The translations under genes and the position numbers were made by a program. 64,000 nt of DNA from Xiphophorus maculatus (taxonomy: Eukaryota; Chordata; Actinopteri; Cyprinodontiformes; Poeciliidae): positions 13,411,479-13,475,478 of the forward strand of contig NC_036450.1 in assembly GCF_002775205.1 (NCBI RefSeq), written 5' to 3'. Shown piece by piece: positions 1 through 12,225 of the stretch. The notes beneath the pieces were generated by a model, which did no database searches, was not told where the DNA came from, and saw nothing but the letters and a program-made list of their open reading frames with translations. Positions within the stretch are counted from its first letter, which is position 1, and each line of letters starts with the position of its first letter.

Positions 1-2781
1 ACCGAAGGGTAAATTTTCTGCCTCCATCTTTGGCAGCACAGATATAAAAATACCCAACAGTGTCTAAAAATAGCCCGTTACACTCCAGACAAACTGAGAA
101 CATGTGCAGCGGTGAGATTAAGCCCCTCGCTCTCTTTTAATTTCCATTCTCTTTGTGGTGATGATGGGTTTTTATTTCTTTTAGTGGATTCTTTGACATC
201 GTCAGGTCAGGGTGACCCGAGGGAAAAAAAAGACAAAATAAAATATAGAAGAGAGGTTAAAAAAATAAAACACCATCGCTTGCAAATGCAAGGAGGACTA
301 ACTGTAAAAGTGAGGAATTGAGAAAATGCTCTTTAATCTGACTTTAGGGCTTTTCATTGTGAGCAGGCATATATTTCTACCTGGTTTATCCAATTTTTGG
401 GTTTTCTTCAGTTCCTTCCACCATGAAACGTTTCTGAGTTCACTCATGGGACACAGAGGATGGCGAGGCTCCCTCTTGCACTCTGAAATATATTCTGCAA
501 GCTTTATCTTATAGGTTCTTGCACCCTCTGCTGGATAACGCAAGCTTTCTTCTGCATTTTTATTTTACACAACTCAGACTCCTTGACAGCATGCAAGATT
601 CCCAAAGATCTAAGCATTTTCATACTAAAAAAAAAAATAATAATTTTCAGGAGAACAAACAGAGTCAGGACTGTTACCTGAATAATTTAAAAAGCTGAAG
701 CTTTTTTATATTTTGTGTCTGCTTTGAATATAGAATCTGGCATTGAAAAGAAGAACGTTGCTAGTTTAGCATAGTCTAGGAGGCTGCAAAAACCTTCACC
801 GTCCTGACCAGCTGCTCTGTAATGGTGGTTGCTTCTACTGAGATGAAGCATAAGGCAGGAGCTTGGAGAAACATCACTGCTGATGCTTAAAGGATTTGTT
901 TGAATTACTAATCAGCTCTGTCAATTATCAAGCTGGCTCAATTTGGTCAAGTAAGACATACAAAGAAACTCTGGCAGAACATGAGGCCTGTTTGGGATGG
1001 AACAGAAAACTTAATGTTACATAAATTATGAGAGAGCTTGCAGAATTAGATTAGCTGGAAAGATAATCAAGATTTTTGTCCTACCTTCCCAAACATAATT
1101 GTTTGCAGTTCACTAAACGCTACAGTTCCATTCTTTGCACATTTGGATGCAGTTCTCTGTCTCAGTTCAATTCTGCCATTCACTACTGCATCCCACATTC
1201 TTCTCTTTATGCTTTTTCTCCTTGTAAGTTCTCCTTATTTTATTATTTTGCTTAACCACTATGTTCTATATTTAGATCCGTTCAAATCTGAAACATGATA
1301 GCTAGCTGAGACAACAATTTAGCTGTACACCAAAACGTCATGTAGTTCTGGCTTGAATAAAGGATAAATATCTCAAAAAACATGTTATGGTCATTGTTTA
1401 TTGCAGTGATGCTGTGACCTTTTGCTTCTCCTCAAAAAAGAACATTGTTACCAGGACTTTAAAAAACTCAACTTGTATAATGTTTCTAGGTTATTTTACA
1501 TGCAAATTAGCTAAAATAGTTCAAGCTATTGCACTTGTTACAATGATCCCTTCATGATTACATGTTAAGGTGTGGATTGTAAACTTGTTTCTGGGGAGCC
1601 ACATGTCGGCTCAAGCAGGAAAGGTACTTGATTCACTAATCTGCTGTGTAAGCTTAAGCGTTTTCCCTCTTTTTTTATTTTGGGGAGGCCTAAAAGAAAA
1701 CACTGCTGTCCTCCAGTCTCATAATCAGGTCTTGATGGGCTATTTTTAGCTTCTTGTACTCCCTGCAAGTGAGTTCTGCTGAGATTGCATGGAGATCTTG
1801 ATGTTGCATAACAAAATGTGAAATGAAAGAGTTTGCAGAGTTTGACTTCTGACCCTGGGTTTTGAGTGATGCTGCTGCATCTCTTCAAGGAGAAAGCATC
1901 TTATTTGTTTTTCAGTTGTATTCCCATATAAGTTCTTCGCATAATTGATGCTGATTATGAGTTATTGTGTTTGATACCTCAAAATGCAATGAGTGCAAAA
2001 AGCAAATATTCTGCTCTTTTAATCCTGACATTTTCCATCCAAAATCTGCTGTAACACTTTAAAGGAATAGTTAAAAATTAATAGGAAGTTAATATCTTAC
2101 CTAAAGTAGATGATTCTCTTGGTGTCTGGATTTAGTATAATGACAACATCAAGAGAGAAATTTACTTAGAATCTGATGACTGATGAGCTAAGTGGTGCTG
2201 CGCTTACAACTGTCTTTCATTTTCAAACATCTTACATATTTTATAAATCTCTGGTAGTGGAATAAATTTTGGCTTTTGATGGTAAATAATTATCCAAATA
2301 CAACTTTTAACTTATTTCTAACCTTCAGTATGTATTTATCTTGATTTCTGACATCATATTTCATATTGTAAGATTGAAGATTTTATTGTGGAATGTAACT
2401 CAATTATTTATAAAATATTTTGCAAAGCATATCTGAAATATGCAAAAGAAAATGCAGATTGGGAAGTTGAAATACCTACGAATAATGGTACATGAACTGA
2501 TATTAGCTGGCGTTTGCAAATCGAAGTGTGGTATTTATTTTTCCTTGGTGCTGATTGGTTGCACCTTCAAGAGTGAAAAACTGTAGATATTAGTTTCTGC
2601 AGTATAGTGCCTAAATGGCTTCCAATGTTTGTATTAATGAATATTAAGATATATCACACTATTCAGAGCTTGCTGTGATCCATAACCTCAATACTTCATA
2701 TCCACTGTAATATAAATAACGGTAATATCATTAACTGATGCAAAATTGACAATGGGTTCATGAAGTGTTAATTGTACATAC
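1..2781. other. AT-rich non-coding DNA, no gene recognised
   Basis: Only short open frames without good splice signals or recognisable proteins occur here. It may be intron of the minus-strand His-rich gene, whose later exons were not found. I see no clear repeat or RNA gene. Confidence 0.4.
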
Positions 2782-5700
2782 CACTAGGATGGAGTTGTTT
2801 CAAAATGGTGGAAGTCTTTGACCCTTTCGGACTACAAGTTAGCTTCAAATTAATCTGGAAGCCAAGAAACGTATCTGTTTCTTCTACTGCAGGTTGATGT
2901 GTGAATCCATCCACTGATGCATCAGTGATGTTTCTGGAATCATTGGGTGTTTCGGGTCTTTCAACATCATACACGCTCTTCCAGGTGTCCCGGCCAGGGA
3001 TGATCAGTCCCCAGCTTGTGTCCAGATGGCTAATGAATACTTTGTTTTCATTAAGCAGCCATCTTGTCTCCTGCCTGCAAGTGGATGCTAATGAGCAGTA
3101 AAACATGACCCAATCTCAAATGTTACAGCGAGCTAAGAAATGTAGATTTTATGAATCTTTTAAATTGTTGACAGTAGCTTACGGTAGGCACTCTGCATCA
3201 CAATCATTTCAAGAGGTAACATTTCTCCTTGCTCCCAAAATCAACGTTTTTCAGTCACGCATCATTTAGCACACCAATTAAAGACTCACACACTGATTTA
3301 TAGATGTGATTAAATAAATGCCTAACTAGCTCTTCTTTCCTCAGACATCAGCAAGTTTGGAGACCTTGTACAGCACACTGTGGCATGGATTTTTCCTCTG
3401 AGGAACCACCTAAGACTGATTGAAGCTTTGGCCTGGATTGAGAGGAGTTATTTTGGGAACACATCAGTGCACGGGGAGGTAATTGTCTCCTCTCGAGCTT
3501 TTTATCATCGGCCAAAAAAGACAGATTTTAATGAGGGAAGAAAAAGATTGGGAAGGATATTAAAGGCGAGGGAGGAGATTAGGGTGGGACTGGAAGGGGA
3601 GAGACTGGAAAACTCACTGTACAGCTGCATGATCTTTCAGAGCAACAAGGGAAATATCTCAGTGTGGTATGTTTTATCAATGTGTGGATAAATTGCTTTT
3701 ATCCCTTATTGTTTTTCTGCTCTGGTCTATGCAAACATTTTCCACAGAGCAGGTAAGGTGACCCCTGTTTGCTGCTCAGGTGACAGTCTTGATGAAAGGC
3801 GCTGCATTCATATTGGAGGACATGGAAAAAGGAACGGACACCAGACACATGCTGCACCCAGATTTCAACATTCATTTTTAATCCACCTCGACCCGCTGGC
3901 TGAACCTTTATTGCTTCCAGCGTCGCCTGCATCTCACCTGAGAGCATTTTACCTCCGCAGAACAATCAACACTTTCACTACTCTTCCCTTCTGGGCTGCA
4001 GTTAAAGCAGGGAACGTCAGTGGGACAGTGGATTGGTCCAAATATAGCAGAACATTAATATTACTACTGCTATTTTTCCCTTGCAGTATTATTTTTAAAA
4101 TATTAGCATAACAGCTTGAGCTGTTCCTGCAGTTGAAAGTGTTTTTGTATAAATCTTAGATGATCTGTGAAGCTTATTCATAATGTGATAATCATTGTTT
4201 TTATTATTTATTTACTTATTAGGTCAGACTGGATGGAGAGCGTATCTGAGATTTTGTGACTCTGGTGGTCTTTATTCATAGTAATCAGACAAGAAAAGGT
4301 TAGAAAAGGGGAAGAGACGGAGCAAAAGGTCGGGAACCGAACCGCAGCCGGCTGAGCTGAAGACCATTGGCCTCTAACAGCTTGTTCAGCGCATTTACAC
4401 CACACACCACACCTTAACACAGATCATTGACTTGATTTAGGATTTTAGGAGTATGTTTTAAATCAAGGGTCATTGTTCTGCTGGAAAGTAAACTTCCACC
4501 CCAATCTCAAGTCTTTTATGGCCTCTAACATGTTTTCCTGCGTTACTGTTGGTAATACGAAAAGAGACAATTATATTGTGCTATAAATAGCTTTAGAAGG
4601 TGATTATAGGGAATAAACTGGGAGTTATTTCTTTGAAATGCTCATTTGGCCTTAAGGACTCATCTCAAATGAACAGAGTGAGGGAGGAGAGTCAAAGTCT
4701 TATGTTGCCTCCTCAAGTAAAAATGAAATGTTTTCTTTTTCTAAAACACAGAAAAACACAAATATGTTATCTTTATGTTTTAAATTATGAGCCTTACATG
4801 AAATTTAAAGCTTAGTCAAGTTCTCTTGGGGCGCCAAAGTCCATTATGGATTGGTAATGACTGTTAAGAACAGTGGGATTACATTACACACATTTTGACA
4901 GGAGACCATCTTTCTTCTGCATGAAGCAATCCCTTTTTCATGAATTAAATATAATTTTAAAAAAACAATTAAAAATGTAAGTCTTTTTGTTAATTCTGAG
5001 TCTACTTCCCCCCTAAAACCTGCTCCTTCCAAGTTGTTCTTCAGCTACCAACTAATAAAATTTTACTATTTCTTGAACAAACTCTAACACATTCGTGTGT
5101 TTTCTGAGAGTTGGACTTTAAAGCAAACTTTGAAGTAATTAAAGGTTTTCGTTACCTGCCCAAACACCGACTTCACTATGGGATGAAGGTTGGAGTCGCA
5201 CTCTGACGCCGAGCCCAGTCTTTTGGCTTTGCGGCGGGATGCTGGTCGGACAGGTGCGTCCGAACTGAGAGTGGAAGTGGAGCCAGTCACGGCTCTTTCG
5301 CTCTGTTCGAAGAGAAAATCCGCCTCGTCGGGGCGTTTTGGAAGAGAAGGAGTCGGTGAGGTCCTCCTGTCCTGCCGGGAGTCGTCGTGGTGGACGAGGC
5401 GCTCTGCGGGAGGCGAATCGTGGTGCTGATGATGCTGATAGTGATGAGGTTTGGATCTGGAGGACTTGCTGCGCTCTTGCTGGTGATGCCGGCTCGCCCT
5501 GTGCCTCGCATCCTCCTCCTGAGCGTAATCATCCTCCAGGTGGCTCGGCTGCCGGTGAGAGTAACTCCTCTGCACCCCGTGATGCTCAACTAAATGCCGC
5601 GACTCCGCGTGTCGCGGCTGGCAGAGAGGTCTCCGCGCACTTGTCTCACACTCATCCGACCAAGGCGCATCCTCGCTGCTTCCAGTTCTGGAAGGGCGGT

Positions 5701-5833
5701 GAAGCTGATGATGGTGAGTGCGGTGGTGGACCCGGTGAGCGGCGGCGTGATCTGGGTGCGCAACCCTGCGGCTGAGCCCCGACGACCGCAGCAGAGAGGT
5801 GGTCGACTCGCTTTTGGGAAGAGAAGAGCTCAT
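2782..5833 (-). CDS. 5' part of an unrecognised His/Ser/Arg-rich protein gene (two exons)
   Basis: I do not recognise this protein. Exon 1 is 5833-5156: the ATG at 5833 is the first ATG in this open frame, with A at -3, and gives 226 codons ending at a clean donor (CAG|GTAACG). The protein is rich in His, Arg and Ser, with HH/HHQHH runs at about residues 25-45 and 135-150. It has basic Ser-rich stretches and no signal peptide or membrane segment. A probable exon 2 is 3070-2782 (289 nt). It has a pyrimidine-rich CTTGCAGGCAG acceptor and a GTATGT donor, joins in phase 0, and reads about 96 codons starting ETRWLLNENK. The frame stays open upstream of the ATG in GC-rich DNA that is probably 5' UTR. 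Later exons were not found and should lie below position 1 or in the remaining 2.7 kb. Exon 1 is fairly secure; exon 2 rests only on splice signals and the open frame. The N-terminal part looks intrinsically disordered. Confidence 0.55.
3071..5155 (-). other. Probable intron 1 of the His-rich gene
   Basis: This is bounded on the minus strand by the donor GTAACG at 5155 and an acceptor ending at 3071. It contains no convincing exon. Around 4300-4400 is a short G/C-rich stretch which, read on the minus strand, holds a GGTTCG-type motif; it looks like a worn dispersed-repeat fragment rather than a working tRNA gene. Confidence 0.4.
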
Positions 5834-6170
5834 CTTTCCGTTTCTCCTTCCTAATGAGCGACGCGCGGCTGGAGAGGGATGCGAGAGGAGAAAATGAAAA
5901 GGCGATAGTCCGCAGTGTCCTTGCAGGTGCTCAGTCGCGTCCAAAGGGTCTCTCTTTATCCCAGAGTCACACACCGGACGGCCCCTGAAGGCGCACCTGA
6001 TCGGGAAGCAGCTGAGTGTGAAGTGTCGCCTGATGTGGCAGCAGGCGCTCAGCCAGGAGCTCCGCGGGGAGCTCCACCAAGTTTGGACGGCAGCAGCAGC
6101 GTGTTGAGCTGCAGCGTGGCCCACAAAAGTTCATTAAGACCCACGTCACAAGCCTACAGATAATTTTCAC
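5834..6170 (-). promoter_or_regulatory. GC-rich 5' UTR/promoter zone of the His-rich gene
   Basis: The DNA just upstream of the ATG at 5833 is clearly richer in G, C and CpG than the AT-rich surroundings, continuing the CpG-rich composition of exon 1. This fits a CpG-type promoter and 5' UTR for the minus-strand gene. No TATA box was seen. Inference from composition and position only. Confidence 0.4.
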
Positions 6171-7251
6171 GCATAACGAGCTGCTGAGACAACTTGTTTC
6201 CCCCTTTTTGTGCTTGATTAGGTGGTGATGGAGGGAGGGCGCATGCTAAACTCCAGGAGATTGATGGAAAATGTCGCACTAGAGGGCAGACAGACGTCAA
6301 AGTGGTCAGAGTGACGCTAACTCCAGTGAACAGAGGTGACTCCTGGGGTGTTGTTTCTTTTGGGCCTTTGTTTTATGTTTTTTACTCAAGTTGAAAAGAG
6401 CTTTTTGGAACATTTCAAATTTGCTGAGATTTCTTTGGTCTAAAGATGATGATGTTGAATCTAAAGGCTCCCATAAACCTAAACATAAGGTCATTGAACA
6501 ATTAAGCTTAGTGAAATAAGTCGCATTCACAAATAATTTCACATTAACTTTTTATTGTAGTTTACTTTAGGAGTCACCACTGCAGATCTTCTGCCTCCAT
6601 CGTCATTCATGAACCTTTTATGTGATCTTCCTCTTTTCCTCATCTCTATAATCAAAATCCATGTCTAATTATTTTATCCCTCTTTGGCTCAAATCATTTC
6701 AATTTCTCTCCTTCCAAACTGTGCAACCTGAGTCACCGTTCTATGTCCCACTCTTTCATAATTTCGAATCATTCAGAGAAAATCTAGAAATAATCAATTC
6801 TGCTTCCAGTCTTTTTCTTACATTCTAAAATATAAGAAAATGTAACAAATTAAATTAAAATTCTTACATATAGTCTTTTCATTGCAAAATTATTTAATGT
6901 CCATCTTATTTAAGACTGCATTAATACTTAAAAAATATCAAACTTTCAGTATCATGTCTTTAAAACCCAAATTTGAATTAAAGTATTTAAGATTTTGCCA
7001 AAGGGCTTTCAGTTTTCAAGACACGCTGCACTTTGATCAAGAAAACAGATAAAGCTGTCGCCGCACATTCCTTTAGTTTCTCTCATCTGTTACTGTCAGA
7101 ACATCTGTCTAAAATTCACCTATTTACAAAATCCTAAAAGATTAAACTCCCCAATCAGCTTTCCAGACACGGCATATTGTCAAAAACAGAATAGGGAATT
7201 TGACAAACAGCCAAGAAAGAATATAAACACATCTCAAACTAACATATACTG

Positions 7252-7276
7252 TATATATATATATATATATATATAT
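7252..7276. repeat. (TA)n microsatellite
   Basis: About 12 uninterrupted TA units in the spacer left of ggt5. Confidence 0.9.
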
Positions 7277-10200
7277 CACATCTGTACACTCAGGGTCATA
7301 ATTCTCTCAGCAGAAGGTAAATAATGACGTTAATACGTTCAGCCAATTAGACAGAATTGTTTTTCTCAGAGTAAGTGGAGAAAATGAGCAGATTTTGTGC
7401 GTCTCTCTCAGGGGAGTTTGTGTTCTCTGACATCTGTGTCTCTTCTGCTCCAGGGACAGACAGAGTATCATCACTCCATTGCATTAATGGCCTGCTTCAA
7501 CTACGCTGCTCTCTTTTCATTCATCTCTAACATTAGCATCAAGTGGTTTGATCTTTAATAATAATAATAAGTATGTCCATAGAAATCCTGTTCAAATGAA
7601 TCCTCTCCAGTTTTTGTCCTTGTTGTACCTCTCTATGTTGGTCTGGCACTTGTCTTTTGGAGATGCTGGGCTGCAACAGGAACAATCAGGCCTGGAGGTG
7701 CAAAATGGCCCATTTCTTATCCTCAGACAACAGGAGAAGGTGGATTGCAGAAATACAAACAAAAACACATTCACCAAAAGAAAAATGTACAATTATTCAA
7801 AAGTGGAAAGCAAAAATTAAATTTTGGCTCATTGCCACACTCAAGGGTTAGCTTATCAAATTTTTAAATGCTGCAATGCACACAGCTGTGGCTCTGTATT
7901 CACAAACGGCAAATAATGGTAAATAATTTCAGCCTATCTTAGGTACCCACCTATTCTGGATATCTTTACATTTTTCTTTAATCTTTTATTTTTTGCAATT
8001 TTTTATGTTTTTTATTAGCTGCTATTTTTCCACAGCTGGACTTGTTCAAGCTGAAGAACGTTGAAAAATTTCCAGTCAAGAAGAACACAGAAAAAAAAAA
8101 AAATCTAAATGTTTCTAAAAATTATCTGCTTTCTTGTTGGTATCCAAAATAATTTTGTCTGACTGCAAGTTCTAGTCACATCTGCTGTATACTCCACTCA
8201 TCCCTTTGCACAATTTAATATAACTGAAACATTAAACAAGATTAATGATTAATGACAGAGTGGATTGGGTCCCCCGATGAAGAATGGACTTTCTCAGGTG
8301 AGTCGTTCAGACATGTTGCTCTCTCAGATGAGCAGCTGGTTCTGCAGGATGTAATATCACGAGAACAGTTCAAGCAGGAACGCTCAATAGCTGAATGAGA
8401 TTAATTATCGAATTAGAAACTGATACCTTGAGACAACCACAGTCAGTGAAAGGGTAATATAATAATAGAGCATAACAACTTGATCACACAGTGTGTTTAT
8501 TCCTTTAAAGTTCCTCTGTAGCTTTTAGTTCTGTGGTTTTGATAAATTGATAATTGATTATTGCTGCAGAATCTTCCCATCATTTATCAATGTCAACAAA
8601 CACGAAGAGAGGGACTTTCAGTGGATCTAAAATGAATTTATGTTATGTACAGTATATCTGGTTAAAAGAATGACATATAAAACAAACTTGTAATGAGAGA
8701 CTAAAAATGTCGAATGTAGTTTAACATGCAGAGCACAGATCACTTTGCCAATATATAAAAAAACCTGTAGTTTTTTAATGTAAGGAGTTTTGTCAAATTT
8801 GTAAAAACTAAGAATATTTCCCACCGCAATATTCACCCAATCTGACCAACAAGTGTTTAGTTTTTATTTACATGAACAAGATTCCACTTTTAATTCACTC
8901 TTCTTGTCTTGGTTACCACTTCACTTCGTCTATCAGCTTTTTGTATTACAAATTACATTCATGAATTTACAAATGACCTCTTCAGCTTTTGTTTTTGTTG
9001 CATCTTATGAACACAAAGTTTTAATGCTGTGGTTAAAGACACTTTGACAGAGCTTTGGCTTCAGCAGTATTCAAGCTGAGTTATAGCGTCATGACTTTAT
9101 TCTCTCAGTCCCTCTTTAAGCCTTATTTCATCTAAAATACCCGATTTTATTCCCAGGTCAGCTCTCTGAAATGTAGCCGATCAGATTATTCCATTCACCT
9201 TCCCTCTCAGTCAGTCTTTTGACTCTGAATGTTTCTTTATTTCCTTGTCCGTCGGCTGCAGGCCTCTACATCCAGTCCCAGTTCTCTGCAGATCCCGCTT
9301 AAAGCATGCCTCTACATGCCTCACTGGCTCCCATTTTCTGTAGCCAATGATGAAAATCACGTGAGGAGACATGCTAAGAAACATCAAAATAATCTGTTAA
9401 ATCAGCTATGTGAATGGTAGTGAGTGGCTACAGTAACATATCGGTTCCCCGTCAATACAACAATGACACAAGAAAACATTTGCTAGATATTTTGGATAGG
9501 AATCATGTTTGTTGATAATTTTACATCTCTTTCAAAAACCATTGCATAATCCCAGAAATAAAAAATGCTTGAGCAGTTAATGAAGCAGGATTTTTACTAT
9601 TTTTATTTGTTTCAGTTACTTCAAGGTTCATCAATATTAGCTTAAAAAACTTAAATAAATAAGCAAAAAATTCATTTTGCACATTTCTCATACCTGCGTC
9701 CTGTTTCTTTAAATTCGATGATTTTGAATAAGATTTCAGATTTTTAACAAGAAATTTTGACGTGAAATTTATACATACATTTTTCAATCAATTCATCAAC
9801 ATATTTATCTATATTTTCCTTTCCTTTGTACAATATATAAAATATTTTCTAATCAGAAATTTTATTTATTTCTCTGTTCTATAATTTATTTTCAACATGA
9901 AATAAAAGTTTTTTTTCCCTTTTTTGTTAAAAGTCCTGGTTACAGTGCACCATTATCAAATACAGATGTCATTTCATTGTTTAAGAAGATCATAAAGCAA
10001 AGCATGCAGCGCTTCTCTTCTGCATCGTCAGGAGTAAAATAACATTAAAGAAATAAAACAAGAAACAGATAAACAAGTGTATTCCTATCATTATATAATC
10101 TGTCAAATCATTCTTATAATTTTGTAGAAAGTCAGTTTTAAAAGTTTTTATAGAGGGAATGGAGAGTCTCTGACTTCGTTCAGGATTATTTTATTCAAAC

Positions 10201-11689
10201 ATTCCCAGAATAAATCTTGCACAGAGAATAAAGATACTACAAAAATCCTTTCAGCTGACAAGATGGCTCCAATTCAGAGTCATCTTGTCAGCCATATTGC
10301 AGCCAAAGCAGGCTGCATGTTTTAGTTATGGCAGGTAGTGTTTCAGCAGGTCCTGGAAACAGAAAGTACAGTGTCAATATAATGGCAGCTATTGTATTGT
10401 AAGACAAGACCTGACTACACTTTGTCCAGGTGTAAATGCTGTGAAGTAATCTTGGGATTTGAAGATGCTGCAGGAATTTGTAGCGTGGGTGGATAATTAG
10501 TTGCAGTTGGTCCCATCTCTCTTCCCAGTTGCTTCATCTGAAGCTATACACATAAATAAGAAGAAAATATGTTGTGTGTCTGTGGGATGATTTAAAGGAA
10601 AACACTCAAACCTCTTCTTTTGTGCTGCGGTTCCCATTTTAGATACTTCAAATACATTTCTGTTTAAGATCTTCATGGAGAACAAAAAGCCTATTCAGCT
10701 CAAGAGTTGGCTTTTTCAGGGTTGTGTGTCAGAGATCGCCTTGTTTTAACTTCGATCATGTGAAGAAAAAAACAAACTTTTGTCCCACTTCTAGTCTGAT
10801 TATCTCTCATATCAGAAACATTTGAATTTATTAGGAAAGCAGTTGTATAGTACTTTGCAAGAATCTATAAATCAATTAATGTCCTGTTTTATATTGTTAT
10901 TCCTGTCATGTTTTATTCTGTGACAGGGTAAAACATGTACGTCTTTGACAAGACACTGCAAATACGCAAGAGTCCAGACTTGCTTTATACCAAAACCAAA
11001 CCTGGAGAAATTCCCTCATGTGTTGTTTTGGAGGGTTGAGTTATGAACATGCAGGAAACCATAAATCAAATTTCAGAACACTAGTCCGCTATGCTATTAA
11101 TAATAGACATTAATGGCAACCTTTAGAGATGTCCAGTGGAGCTGAAACAAATCCAACATCTGTTTGTCTTAACCAAGAACTCATGAAGCAAAAAACATGA
11201 ACAATTCTCACAGAATGAGGTCAGTAACGTCCCGCTGCCCGTAGTCATCTGGATACTGAGGAGACTCATGAGGTCCCTTGTCAAAGATCAGTCAGACTGA
11301 ATAACGGCAAGTGGAACAAAATGTAAATGTATCTCGGTCCGTTCTGCACAGTTATGACTGCAGGCTTAATCCACTCAGAGAGACACTCCAGACAAACCAA
11401 ATTTCACATAATCCCATCAGAGCAAAAAATAAAGTTTCTTGGAATTTTGTTGGCTTTGCATTTGACAAGCAAAAGTATTCATACCTTTTGACCTTTTTCA
11501 CATTTTCGCCTAGTTTTAGAGACATAATTAGGATTATATGTGACAGACCAGATGGTGCATAATTGTAAAATAAAAGGAAAAGAATATGGACTTACATTTT
11601 TCTCTTTTTTTAAATGGAAATATGAAAAAATGGTGGCATGCATTTGTAGTTAGATTTTGAGAGAAAAATAAAACTTTTCTGCTTCCAGC

Positions 11690-12225
11690 TTTGCAAATCT
11701 AGTGACTGAACTCCATAAACTGGATCTGAGACTCTACCTTCTAAGAGAACTGAGATTTTTTGGAGTGTAGGGAATGATCTTGGAGACCTTTATTGACTTT
11801 ATTGACGGAGGGTTAGGTTATCTACATCAATTAATTAACTTCATCAGAAAGGCCAGCTCCTTGACCCAGTGCAGGTAGGAAACAAAAAACTATAGCTAAA
11901 AATAAATCACTATTGGGCAATGTGTCCCAGTCCATTGATGAAACTGTTGCTGAACTAAAAAGTACTTTCATTGACAGACTGCGGCATCCAAGTGCACAAA
12001 AGAGCAGTACCTCAGATCCTTCCTGCCAGCCGCTGCAAGACTTTGTAACCATTACAAGAAAAAAGTTATTTGCAGTTTTTCTCATTTTAAATAACATCCC
12101 TGCTGCTATTTGCACGTCCCTGTCTTTGCATATGTTTTGTAAGCAATGCATGCATAAATCTAATTGTCTATATGTTTGTATGCAATGTTACCATTTCTCC
12201 ACAAACAACTGTTTATAATAAAACT
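11690..12225 (+). mobile_element. Decayed LINE 3' end (reverse transcriptase C-terminus)
   Basis: The plus strand still reads pieces typical of the tail of fish non-LTR retrotransposon ORFs. These include a LLRELRFFGV-like piece near 11735-11765, an INFIRKASSL-like piece near 11830-11862 and an LRSFLPAAARLCN-like piece near 12010-12050. They sit in different frames separated by stops, so the copy is dead and 5'-truncated. The family is probably of the L2/Rex1-Babar kind, judged from memory of such tails. Confidence 0.55.

Noticed and set aside
3380..3691. Plus-strand 103-codon frame
   Set aside because: No recognisable protein, and no convincing acceptor and donor pair around it.
4290..4400. 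tRNA-like T-arm motif on the minus strand
   Set aside because: No acceptor stem or anticodon arm could be folded by eye; it looks like a repeat fragment.
5190..5775. Plus-strand open frames opposite the His-rich exon
   Set aside because: Shadows caused by the GC-rich codon use of the minus-strand exon, which has the better start and donor.
5834..6124. N-terminal extension of the His-rich protein to 6124
   Set aside because: The frame is open but begins with GTG; the first ATG is at 5833 with a good context.
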